A stretch of 38,802 nt of DNA. Source: Actinomycetota bacterium. GTDB taxonomy: Bacteria; Actinomycetota; Humimicrobiia; Humimicrobiales; Humimicrobiaceae. The notes under the pieces are model-generated. The model searched no databases and had not been told where the DNA came from. It saw nothing but the letters and a program-made list of their open reading frames with translations. Position numbers and translations under genes: made by a program. Each line of letters begins with the position of its first letter. Position 1 is the first letter of the stretch. Shown here piece after piece: positions 1 to 7,367 of the stretch. Location of the stretch: the NCBI GenBank assembly GCA_028698215.1, contig JAQVDY010000016.1, positions 1 through 38,802 on the forward strand, in the 5' to 3' direction.

Positions 1-176
1 TCCTCTTCTTGCCCTGTTTCAGGTTCCTGGGCAGGCTGCCCGGTTTCTTCTACCTTTTGGGGTTCAGGTTCAGGGCTGGGGGCAGCCTGTTCCGGTAGGG
101 GCTGGCAGGAAAAAAGAAGCCATACCACAGACAGGATGGCTAAAATTAATGCTGTATATGATTTATGATTAAAAAT
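1..176 (-). CDS. Putative lipoprotein, N-terminal part only (runs off the left edge)
   Basis: On the minus strand an open frame of about 58 codons runs from 176 to the window edge. It encodes a basic start (NHKSY), a hydrophobic stretch (ALILAILSVVWLLFSC) ending in a lipobox-like LFSC, and then a Pro/Glu/Gln-rich low-complexity linker. This is the layout of a lipoprotein: signal peptide, lipidated Cys and flexible tether to a domain that lies outside the window. The start is unusual. A stop codon closes the frame just upstream, and no ATG, GTG or TTG precedes the hydrophobic core. The best-placed initiator is ATT at 176, four bases after an AAAGGGG ribosome binding site. A later CTG or GTG would destroy the signal peptide. 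The function of the missing domain cannot be told. Confidence 0.55.
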   Translation of the reverse strand, partial: MFNHKSYTALILAILSVVWLLFSCQPLPEQAAPSPEPEPQKVEETGQPAQEPETGQEE

Positions 177-232
177 ATGTCCCCTTTATATAATTTGTTT
201 GACTAGATTTTATAATTAAAGTGCACTATTTA

Positions 233-252
233 AGAGTTGTGTTTACAACTCT
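233..252 (+). terminator. Perfect 8-bp hairpin, possible weak terminator
   Basis: AGAGTTGT and ACAACTCT form an 8-bp perfect stem with a GTTT loop, followed by AGTTTTAAAA on the plus strand. It lies between the left-edge lipoprotein start and the boxA-like motif upstream of the insertion sequence. It could be an intrinsic terminator with a poor U-tract or simply an inverted repeat. Confidence 0.35.
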
Positions 253-262
253 AGTTTTAAAA

Positions 263-283
263 GCTCTTTGAAAACAAAATAAA
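263..283 (+). promoter_or_regulatory. boxA-like antitermination motif (copy 1)
   Basis: GCTCTTTGAAAAC, one variable base, then AAATAAA. This matches the boxA region (TGCTCTTTGAAAACT-type) found in bacterial rRNA leaders and spacers, where the NusB/NusE antitermination complex binds. A copy with a single mismatch lies at the right end of the window (38756-38776). Here it sits 28 bases outside the left inverted repeat of the insertion sequence and 10 bases after a small hairpin. No rRNA gene is nearby in the window, so the role is inferred from sequence only. Confidence 0.4.
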
Positions 284-311
284 AATATAGATACAAACTG
301 ATAGATAAAAC

Positions 312-338
312 ACTACCTCCAAGTGTAAAATATTTGAT
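312..338 (+). repeat. Left terminal inverted repeat of the insertion sequence
   Basis: The sequence carries CCTCCAAG at 316-323 and TAAAATATT at 326-334. It matches the reverse complement of 1382-1408 at about 22 of 27 positions. Similarity stops abruptly outside the ACT at 312, which sets the element boundary. Confidence 0.7.
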
Positions 339-373
339 TAGCAACAAAAAAATATACACACAAGGGGGTAGCG

Positions 374-1375
374 ATGACCAAAGATGATTTCATCTTGGGC
401 CACAGGTTAAGTTTACTATCACGGGCCAAATCTATCAATAACATTTCCAGGGCCTGCAGAGAAGCTGGAGTTTCCAGGACCTACTACTACAAATGGGCTA
501 AAAGATTTACCACCTACGGAATCGTTGGTCTTAGAGAAAGAGAAAAATCCAAACCTAAGATGCCCAATACCACCAGGTCAGAGATAGTGGATAAGATATT
601 AGCATTTATTAAGGAATACCCCACTTATGGTCCGGCAAGAATAGCCAATGAACTAGATAGTATTGTCTGTCCCGCCACAGTGTATAATATTTTAAAAAAG
701 CGGGGCTTAAACCGTAAAATTGACAGGCTCCTTGCCCTAGAGGATATACCAGTTTCTGTAAGCCTGAGCCCAGTTATGGCCAGAAAGATAGATGAGGCAG
801 GCCCACTTCCGAGGATAGAAAGCCACTACAGTGGCTATATGCTATCAGTTGATACCTTTTATGTATGCCGGCTAAAGGGAGTGGGCAGGATCTATCAGTT
901 TAGCGCCATAGACACTTTTTCCTCTTTTGGGTTTGCTTATCTCTATACTGATAAGAGCGCAAAATCTGCCATAGATTTTATAGACAAAACTGTGGAAATT
1001 TTTGCCCAAATTGGCATAACTGTAGAAAGGGTATTAACTGACCACGGCAAGGAATATACCACCCACTGGGAAGGCGGCTACCACCTGTTCGAAAAATATC
1101 TAAGGTCAAAAGATATCAAGCACCGCTATACTAAAGTAAGGCACCCTTGGACCAACGGATTTGTAGAAAGGTTCCAAAGGACTATACTGGAGGAATTCTA
1201 CCAGCCGTCTATGCTTAAAAAGACTTACCACAGCTTAGAAGAGCTTCAGGATGACTTGGGCCAGTTTCTATATTTTTATAATTTTCAAAGAACGCATCAA
1301 GGATATAGAACAAAAGGTTCTAAGCCTTGTGATCTTTTATATAAATGTGGTGACTTTTTATCATTATCACCATAA
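374..1375 (+). CDS. IS481-like DDE transposase (rve integrase core)
   Basis: This 333-residue protein moves the surrounding insertion sequence. Residues about 1-60 form an N-terminal helix-turn-helix (SRACREAGVSRTYYYKW), followed by a second DNA-binding region (about 68-125, with TYGPARIANEL) and a retroviral-integrase catalytic core. The catalytic triad is visible as Asp160 (LSVDTFYV), Asp223 (LTDHGKEY) and Glu265 (NGFVERFQR). The spacing of 41 residues between the last two is longer than the classic 35. The ATG is preceded by AAGGGGGTAGCG, a good ribosome binding site. Length and domain order fit IS481-type transposases, and IS3-type orfB is the main alternative. No orfA or programmed frameshift is needed. 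No truncation is seen. Confidence 0.85.
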   Translation: MTKDDFILGHRLSLLSRAKSINNISRACREAGVSRTYYYKWAKRFTTYGIVGLREREKSKPKMPNTTRSEIVDKILAFIKEYPTYGPARIANELDSIVCPATVYNILKKRGLNRKIDRLLALEDIPVSVSLSPVMARKIDEAGPLPRIESHYSGYMLSVDTFYVCRLKGVGRIYQFSAIDTFSSFGFAYLYTDKSAKSAIDFIDKTVEIFAQIGITVERVLTDHGKEYTTHWEGGYHLFEKYLRSKDIKHRYTKVRHPWTNGFVERFQRTILEEFYQPSMLKKTYHSLEELQDDLGQFLYFYNFQRTHQGYRTKGSKPCDLLYKCGDFLSLSP

Positions 1376-1381
1376 AATAAT

Positions 1382-1408
1382 ATTTAATATTTTATGCTTG
1401 GAGGAAGT
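1382..1408 (-). repeat. Right terminal inverted repeat of the insertion sequence
   Basis: The reverse complement reads ACTT-CCTCCAAG-CA-TAAAATATT and so pairs with the left repeat. It begins seven bases after the transposase stop codon. Sequence beyond 1408 no longer matches the left flank. Confidence 0.7.
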
Positions 1409-1469
1409 TAAACTGTAAGCACCAAGCTTAGATAGTACAATTAAAGCAGTTATAAAATCAAATAATTAA

Positions 1470-3962
1470 ATGGTATATGTTAAAATGATGGGAATGGAAT
1501 ATTTAGGCAAAAAAGACTTGGATGAAGCTCTGTGGATAAGCTGGTTTGATCAGGAGGGGCAAATTCTGCTATGGAGCAGAAGGGCAGAAGCGGTTAGCGG
1601 TTACAGCAGGAAGCAGCTGGATGGCCGGGTTTGGGAACTGCTGTTTCCGGATAAACAATACCGGCAAAAGATAGAGGGGGCTTTAAACCTGCTGATAAAG
1701 GATTCTTCCACCTCCAGCTGCCTGGAGGCAAACATTACCGGTATCCAGGGAAACAAGGTAGCCATGGTCTGGAATGTATTTCCGCTGGAACCAAAAAGCG
1801 GCAAGCCCGGCTGGCTCATACTGGGCCATGAAACAAAATCCTCTTCTGCTGAACATAATACCTGGTTTAAAGTTTGGATGGATAATATACCCCATATTGT
1901 CTACATTAAAGATGACCAAGGTTATTATATCTTTGTAAACCCTTATTTCAGCCAATTGGCTGCCCGCAGCATAGGCCAGGTTATCGGGAAACAGGACCGC
2001 CATATATGGCCTCAAGCTATTGCAGATGTACTGGTAAGAAACGATAAGGAAGTCCTGAAAAAAAACAAGCCCCAGTATTACCGGGAGTCTATGGCTACCG
2101 GACAGGTTTTTATGAGTATAAAATTTCCCTTAAACGGTAACAACCAGAGAGTACTGGGGGGAATATCCATAGATATTTCAGACCAGGTTAAACAGGAAGA
2201 GAAGATCAAGCGGGATAAGCAAAGATATGAGCAAACCCTGAGCCTGCTGCCGGATATCTTGTTTGAAACAGACCGGGAAGGGCAAATAACTTTTCTAAAC
2301 CAGGCAGGAAAGAAGGTACTGACTTTAGGCCAGGATGACATTGAAAGGGGAGTGCTGGCCCTGGAGCTAGTAGCAGAAAAGGACCGGGAGGAAATAGAGC
2401 ATGAGTTTATGTCTATTTTAAAAAAACAGCGGTCCAAATCGAAGCTGTTGGAGTTTGATATACAGGGAGAGTCGGATGTTATCACTGTAGCCGGGCATAT
2501 AGCCCCCATAACTGATGGGGTGCAAATACTGGGTGTAAGGGGCGTGGTGGTAGACATTACCCTTTTAAAACAAAAAGAAAAAGACTTAAAGGAAAGTGAA
2601 GAAAAATACAAAAGGCTGTTTAACCATTTAAAAGACGGCATTTATGTCAGCACCCTGGATGGCAGGTATATTGATGTTAATCCTGCCTTGGTAGACATGC
2701 TGGGCTACCCTAACCGTAAAGAGCTGCTGGCCAAAAACATAATAGAAGATATTTATGTCGATCGCAGCCAGAGGCCTCGGCCTTCCCAGAGGGTGAGGCC
2801 TTTTGAAACCCAGTTAAAAAAAGCAGACGGAAGCAAGATATGGGTGGAGATAAGCTGCCAGGTACATATGGATGAAGGAAAACCTGCTTATTATGAGGGC
2901 ATAGTAAGGGACATATCTATACGTAAGGAATATGAGGAAAAATTAAGGTTCAAGTCATTTCATGATGGCTTGACCGGCCTCTATAACCGGGCTTATTTTG
3001 AAGAAGAGCTGAGACGTTTGGACCGCAAAAGGCAGCTGCCTTTAAGCATAATTATGGGAGATGTGAATAATTTAAAATTAATTAATGATGCTTTTGGCCA
3101 TCAGCAGGGAGACAAACTGCTAAAGAAAACAGCAGAAATCCTGGCCCAGGCCTGCCGGAAAGAAGATATAATAGCCAGGTGGGGCGGAGATGAATTTGCC
3201 ATACTGCTCCCTAAGACTTCCCAGCAAACCGCGGCAAGAATTGTGGATAGGATAAACGATATTGCCGGTACATACAAACAAGTTTATGTTCCATTGAGTG
3301 TTTCCCTGGGTAAAGCTACCAAAATAAGCGAAACCCAGAGCTTAAGGCCAGTATTGGCAGAGGCTGAAGATAATATGTACCGCCAGAAACTTTTGGATAA
3401 AAAGAAAGTAAGCGGTCAAGTGATCATGTCTTTGGAAAAGGCTCTGCTTAAAAAAAATTATTATAGTGTCAGCCATATACAAACTGTAAAAAAAGCAGCA
3501 TTGTCTATTGGGAAGGAGCTAGGCCTTTCCGGGACCAAGCTGGATGACCTGTCTCTATTGGCCGGAGCTTACCAGATAGGCAAGATTTCCATTCCGGATA
3601 ATGTAATCAACAAGAAGGGCCCGCTAAATGAAGAGGAATGGAAAGCCATAAAAAAGTATCCGGAAGCAGGTTACAATATTGCCGAAGCCATACCCCAGAT
3701 ATCGCATTTATCTGAAGCCATACTGTCGCATAGGGAATGTTGGGACGGCAGCGGATATCCCCAGGGGCTCATGGGTGAAGCCATCCCTTTATACGCCCGC
3801 ATAATTGCCATTGCTGATGCTTATTCAGCTATGGTAAGCCGCCATTACCGGGCCAGGTTAAGCCACCAGCAAGCCATAGGGGAGCTTAGGGAAAATGCGG
3901 GGATACAGTTTGACCCGTATCTAATAAAAAAGGCTATTCTGGCTTTAGATAAGAATAATTGA
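1470..3962 (+). CDS. Multi-PAS diguanylate cyclase with degenerate HD-GYP domain
   Basis: This is an 830-residue cytosolic signalling protein. Four PAS-like sensor segments lie at about 15-110, 133-245, 250-370 and 378-490. A GGDEF domain follows (about 495-650), with metal-ligand Asp531 (GDVNNLKLIND) and an intact GGDEF motif at 572-576, so c-di-GMP synthesis is plausible. The C-terminal HD-GYP domain (about 655-830) is damaged. The HD pair is Tyr701-Gln702 (AYQIGK), the next ligand His is Tyr730 (KKYPEAG), HHE has become HRE (SHRECWDG), and ADxxDAM reads ADAYSAM. Phosphodiesterase activity is therefore unlikely. The first ATG has no visible ribosome binding site, and ATG 1494 (after GATGGGA) is an alternative start. 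The gene lies 39 bases before the patatin gene, possibly in the same transcript. A paralogue with the opposite defect lies at 35702. Confidence 0.85.
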   Translation: MVYVKMMGMEYLGKKDLDEALWISWFDQEGQILLWSRRAEAVSGYSRKQLDGRVWELLFPDKQYRQKIEGALNLLIKDSSTSSCLEANITGIQGNKVAMVWNVFPLEPKSGKPGWLILGHETKSSSAEHNTWFKVWMDNIPHIVYIKDDQGYYIFVNPYFSQLAARSIGQVIGKQDRHIWPQAIADVLVRNDKEVLKKNKPQYYRESMATGQVFMSIKFPLNGNNQRVLGGISIDISDQVKQEEKIKRDKQRYEQTLSLLPDILFETDREGQITFLNQAGKKVLTLGQDDIERGVLALELVAEKDREEIEHEFMSILKKQRSKSKLLEFDIQGESDVITVAGHIAPITDGVQILGVRGVVVDITLLKQKEKDLKESEEKYKRLFNHLKDGIYVSTLDGRYIDVNPALVDMLGYPNRKELLAKNIIEDIYVDRSQRPRPSQRVRPFETQLKKADGSKIWVEISCQVHMDEGKPAYYEGIVRDISIRKEYEEKLRFKSFHDGLTGLYNRAYFEEELRRLDRKRQLPLSIIMGDVNNLKLINDAFGHQQGDKLLKKTAEILAQACRKEDIIARWGGDEFAILLPKTSQQTAARIVDRINDIAGTYKQVYVPLSVSLGKATKISETQSLRPVLAEAEDNMYRQKLLDKKKVSGQVIMSLEKALLKKNYYSVSHIQTVKKAALSIGKELGLSGTKLDDLSLLAGAYQIGKISIPDNVINKKGPLNEEEWKAIKKYPEAGYNIAEAIPQISHLSEAILSHRECWDGSGYPQGLMGEAIPLYARIIAIADAYSAMVSRHYRARLSHQQAIGELRENAGIQFDPYLIKKAILALDKNN

Positions 3963-4001
3963 AATATTTATAAAAAGATGGTTTAGCCTTATAATTGGAG
4001 T

Positions 4002-4880
4002 ATGCTGTTCAAAAAGAAAAAAATCGGCTTAGCTTTATGCGGAGGGGCAGCCAGAGCCCTATGCCATGTAGGGGTATTAAAAGAGCTGGACCAGCTGGAC
4101 CTAAACTATACGGCTATCAGCGGTACCAGCATGGGGGCTATAATCGGCGCTTTTTACTGCTCCGGGGTGCCCCTGGAGGAAATAGAGGATTTTATCCGTG
4201 ACATGGACTGGCGGAGCATGCTCATGTTTTCTGATATTACAATGGCCCGCATGGGAATAATAAATGGAAAAAAAGTGGAAAAGATACTGCATGATTTTTT
4301 GGGCAACAGGACCTTTAGCCAATGCCGGCCCCAATTTTGCTGTGTGGCGGTGGACATGCTTACCCAGAAAAAAGTGGTATTACATGAAGGCAGGCTGGTG
4401 GATGCAGTAAGAGCTTCCATATCCATACCAGGGGTGTTTTCTCCCGTAAAGCTTGATGACATGGTGCTGGTAGACGGAGGGGTAATAGAGCCCCTGCCGG
4501 CAAAAGCCATAAAAATGTTTGATGTGGATTTTACCATAGGGGTATCCATAGTTCTGGATAAGCTTAAGGACAGCAGCAACTATTATCAGAGCCTGGCCCA
4601 GTATGACCCGGAACCTAAAATCAAGAAGTTTTTTAGAAAACTTTTTAGGCACAAGAATCCCAGCCGTTTATCTACCTATGAAATATTAAATACCAGTTTT
4701 AATATAATACAGAGGGAAATGGCCAAGAAATATTACCAGTATACCGATCTGGTGATAGAGCCCAAAGTGGGAGAATACGGCTTTTTTGATTTTATCAAAG
4801 GCTCCGATATAGTAGAGAAAGGCTGCATAGCTGCCCGGGAAAAATTACCTGAATTAAAACAAAAGCTAAAATTAAGGTAA
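4002..4880 (+). CDS. Patatin-like phospholipase (RssA/YlbK type)
   Basis: This is a 292-residue patatin-family serine acyl hydrolase, expected to act on phospholipid or other acyl ester substrates in the cytoplasm. The oxyanion-hole glycine loop (LALCGGAARALCHVGVL) is at the N-terminus. The nucleophile Ser lies in the GxSxG motif GTSMG, and the dyad Asp lies in VDGGVIEPLP. These are the three diagnostic patatin blocks in the right order. Length fits the short bacterial single-domain form. There is no signal peptide or membrane segment. The ATG at 4002 follows TTGGAG at a short distance. The stop is separated by one base from the stop of the convergent nadC gene, leaving no room for a dedicated terminator. 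The physiological substrate cannot be told. Confidence 0.85.
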   Translation: MLFKKKKIGLALCGGAARALCHVGVLKELDQLDLNYTAISGTSMGAIIGAFYCSGVPLEEIEDFIRDMDWRSMLMFSDITMARMGIINGKKVEKILHDFLGNRTFSQCRPQFCCVAVDMLTQKKVVLHEGRLVDAVRASISIPGVFSPVKLDDMVLVDGGVIEPLPAKAIKMFDVDFTIGVSIVLDKLKDSSNYYQSLAQYDPEPKIKKFFRKLFRHKNPSRLSTYEILNTSFNIIQREMAKKYYQYTDLVIEPKVGEYGFFDFIKGSDIVEKGCIAAREKLPELKQKLKLR

Positions 4881-4881
4881 T

Positions 4882-5739
4882 CTAGCCAAAATCCATAGAG
4901 AAGTCGGCAGCGGGAGCAGAATGGGTTATATAGCCGGAAGAAATTAGGTCTATGCCTGTCTGGCAGTAACTTTCCAGGTTGTCCAAGGCAACATTTCCTG
5001 AAACCTCTACCAGGGTTCCCGGTTTTGCTTCCCCCCTTATTTTCTTAACTGCTTCCCTTATCTGGCCGGTATCCATATTGTCCAGCATAATAATGTCTGC
5101 ACCGGATTCTACGGCCTGCTGCAGCTGGTCACTGTTTTGGACTTCCACTTCAATTTTTAAGGGATGAGGTATCCTGGATCTTATGGCTTCTACAGCTGCT
5201 GTGAGGCCCCCTGCGGCCTTGATATGGTTGTCCTTTAACATTACCCCGTCAAACAGCCCAAACCGGTGATTATAGGCTCCTCCAACCTGTACTGCATATT
5301 TTTCCACCAGCCGCAATCCGGGTTTGGTTTTCCTGGTATCCACTACCTTCACTCCATAGGGAGCGGCTATGTCAGCAAACTGCCGGGCTATGGTAGCGAT
5401 GCCGGAAAGGTGTTGTATAAAATTTAGGGCTGACCTTTCTGCTGCCAACAGAGAGGCGGTAGGCCCCTTTAATAAAGCTACTTGGTCTGGCCGGGATACT
5501 GTTTGGCCTTCGGATGCTAATTTTTCCATACTTATGCTTCCATCTACCTGCTGGCACAGCCATTGGGCTAAATCCAGGCCGCAGACTACAGCCTGCTGTT
5601 GTTTGCATTTTATATAGGCTTGGCTGGTGTGTCCTTCCGGCAGCAGGTATTTGGTAGTGATATCTCCAAACCCGGCCAGGTCTTCGGCCAGGGTTTTTTC
5701 AATCAGCTCCCTTACCTGGTTTTGGTTTAGCTTAAGCAT
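4882..5739 (-). CDS. nadC: Nicotinate-nucleotide pyrophosphorylase (quinolinate phosphoribosyltransferase)
   Basis: This 285-residue enzyme converts quinolinate and PRPP to nicotinate mononucleotide, CO2 and PPi, the third step of de novo NAD synthesis. Recognisable blocks are the N-terminal LAEDLAGFGDITT, the DTRKTKPGLR and HRFGLFDGVMLKDNHI active-site segments that bind the phosphoribosyl and carboxylate groups, and the EVEVQN and IMLDNMD barrel strands. Length is standard. The ATG lies inside the 3' end of nadB (8-bp overlap), so the two are probably translationally coupled. It is the last gene of nadA-nadB-nadC and ends one base from the convergent patatin gene. Confidence 0.95.
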   Translation of the reverse strand: MLKLNQNQVRELIEKTLAEDLAGFGDITTKYLLPEGHTSQAYIKCKQQQAVVCGLDLAQWLCQQVDGSISMEKLASEGQTVSRPDQVALLKGPTASLLAAERSALNFIQHLSGIATIARQFADIAAPYGVKVVDTRKTKPGLRLVEKYAVQVGGAYNHRFGLFDGVMLKDNHIKAAGGLTAAVEAIRSRIPHPLKIEVEVQNSDQLQQAVESGADIIMLDNMDTGQIREAVKKIRGEAKPGTLVEVSGNVALDNLESYCQTGIDLISSGYITHSAPAADFSMDFG

Positions 5740-7363
5740 CTTTTACCTCTTCAAATATTATTTTATCCTTTTGAAGCAAAATATGCTTACGCCAGTTAAC
5801 ATCATCGGTATGGGGAAAGTCATTTCTCTGATGGGTTCCCCTGCTTTCTTCCCTTAAAGCGGCTGCTTTGGTAAGCAGGTAGGAAACGGTAAGCATATTT
5901 GCCAGTTCTATTTTAGATTTATCTTTTTGATTATAGAGGGCCTCATGGTTAACGTATTGGGCAATGAACCCTGAGACCTGGCCCAGGCCTTTGGCATCCC
6001 TTAAGATACCGGCTTTCTGGGTCATTATCTGTCTTAGCTGCCGGCGTATTTTATCTGTATCCAATGGCTGGGCCCCTTCTTTTTGAACAGGGGGCATTTG
6101 CCAGGGCCCTAACTGGCTGGGTGCAGTTTCCTGTTTGAGCCTTCTGTCTATTTCCCGGTATATATTCCACCCGTATACCAGGCCTTCAATCAGGGAATTG
6201 GAGGCCAGCCGGTTGGCCCCATGGGCTCCAGTGGCGGCTACTTCTCCGCAGGAATACAGCCGGTCCAAGGTAGTTAGGCCCTGGTAATCAGTTTTTACCC
6301 CGCCATTCATGTAATGGGCAGCAGGAGATACCTTAACCAGGTCCTTGTTTAGGTTCAGGCCGTTTTCCTTTAATTTGTACAGTATATTGGGGAACCTCAC
6401 TTTCAAGGTGGTAGCGGGCAGGTGGGTGGCATCCAGGTAAACAAAATTACAGTTGGTTTCATTCATCACCCTGACCATTTCCTTTACTACTATATCCCTG
6501 GGGGCTAGTTCCGCCAAAGGGTGCTTATCCAGCATAAATCTCTTCCCCTGGCAGTCCCTTAGGTAAGCTCCTTCTCCCCTTAATGCCTCACTGATGAGGA
6601 ACAGTTTCTTATCTTTGGTTCTAAATACTGTGGGGTGAAACTGCACGAATTCAATGTCCATGATGGCCGCTCCCGCCCGGTAGGCCATGGCAATGCCGTC
6701 CCCGGTAGAAATATCAGGGTTGGTGGTAAGGTTAAAAATCTGGCCTATTCCCCCGCTGGCCAGAACTACAAAGGCAGCAGGGTGTATCTCCAGCTGGCCG
6801 TTTTCTAAATTAAGCCCTATAACCCCGGTGCATTGGCCGTTATCAGTCATCAGGTCCAGGGCGAAATAATTGGGATAAAATTGAATATTTTTAGTGCTCT
6901 GGGAGTACTTTACCAGCTTTTTTTCGATCTCTTCCCCGGTAGCGTCTCCCCCGGCATGAAGGATTCGGGGATAACTGTGGCCCCCTTCCGTGGTAAGGCT
7001 TATTTCACCTTCAGATATATCAAAAACTATTCCCAGCTCTATCAGTTTTTCTATCATCTTCGGGGCATTCTTTACCAGTATCTTTACTGCTTCCGGATCG
7101 CATAGCCCCTGCCCGGCTACAATAGTGTCCCGGTAATGGTTCTTCCAGAAATCAGGTTTCTTAATGGCAGCAGCTATGCCCCCCTGTGCATACCAGGTAG
7201 TGGATTCGGACAAGGAACTCTTGGTTAGGACTTTTACCTTATGTTTTTGGGAAAGCCTGATGGCAGTAGAAAGCCCGGCAATACCACTGCCAATGACTAT
7301 GCAGTCACAAGGGTCTGCCTGCTGATAGTAATCTGAAGGATTTATTACATATCTTGGTATCAT
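5732..7363 (-). CDS. nadB: L-aspartate oxidase
   Basis: This 543-residue FAD enzyme oxidises L-aspartate to iminoaspartate, which NadA condenses with dihydroxyacetone phosphate. The FAD-binding Rossmann motif GSGIAG is at residues 25-30, after a short N-terminal extension. The STTWYAQGGIAAA, SEALRGEGAYL and HGANRLASNSLIEGLVYG blocks are typical of the fumarate reductase/NadB flavoprotein family. The C-terminal helical domain contains ALREESRGTHQRNDFP. Fumarate is the expected electron acceptor under anaerobic conditions, which is known for the family and inferred here. The start is four bases after the nadA stop, and the 3' end overlaps nadC by 8 bp. Succinate dehydrogenase flavoprotein is the alternative family, but the operon settles the call. 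Confidence 0.95.
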   Translation of the reverse strand: MIPRYVINPSDYYQQADPCDCIVIGSGIAGLSTAIRLSQKHKVKVLTKSSLSESTTWYAQGGIAAAIKKPDFWKNHYRDTIVAGQGLCDPEAVKILVKNAPKMIEKLIELGIVFDISEGEISLTTEGGHSYPRILHAGGDATGEEIEKKLVKYSQSTKNIQFYPNYFALDLMTDNGQCTGVIGLNLENGQLEIHPAAFVVLASGGIGQIFNLTTNPDISTGDGIAMAYRAGAAIMDIEFVQFHPTVFRTKDKKLFLISEALRGEGAYLRDCQGKRFMLDKHPLAELAPRDIVVKEMVRVMNETNCNFVYLDATHLPATTLKVRFPNILYKLKENGLNLNKDLVKVSPAAHYMNGGVKTDYQGLTTLDRLYSCGEVAATGAHGANRLASNSLIEGLVYGWNIYREIDRRLKQETAPSQLGPWQMPPVQKEGAQPLDTDKIRRQLRQIMTQKAGILRDAKGLGQVSGFIAQYVNHEALYNQKDKSKIELANMLTVSYLLTKAAALREESRGTHQRNDFPHTDDVNWRKHILLQKDKIIFEEVKDA

Positions 7364-7367
7364 ATTT

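Larger units (their letters stand above)
312..1408 (+). mobile_element. Complete IS481-like insertion sequence
   Basis: One uninterrupted transposase gene (374-1375) is framed by imperfect terminal inverted repeats of about 27 bp (312-338 and 1382-1408), giving an element of about 1.1 kb. Both ends read ACT-N-CCTCCAAG-NN-TAAAATATT from outside inward. The flanks, TAAAAC on the left and TAAACT on the right, resemble each other but are not an exact direct repeat, so a target duplication is not proven. The intact reading frame and matching ends suggest a recently active element. The family assignment rests on the transposase domain order. Confidence 0.75.

Noticed and set aside
306-1414. Target-site duplication TAAAAC / TAAACT around the insertion sequence
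   Set aside because: The two flanks are similar but not identical, so I do not claim a duplication.
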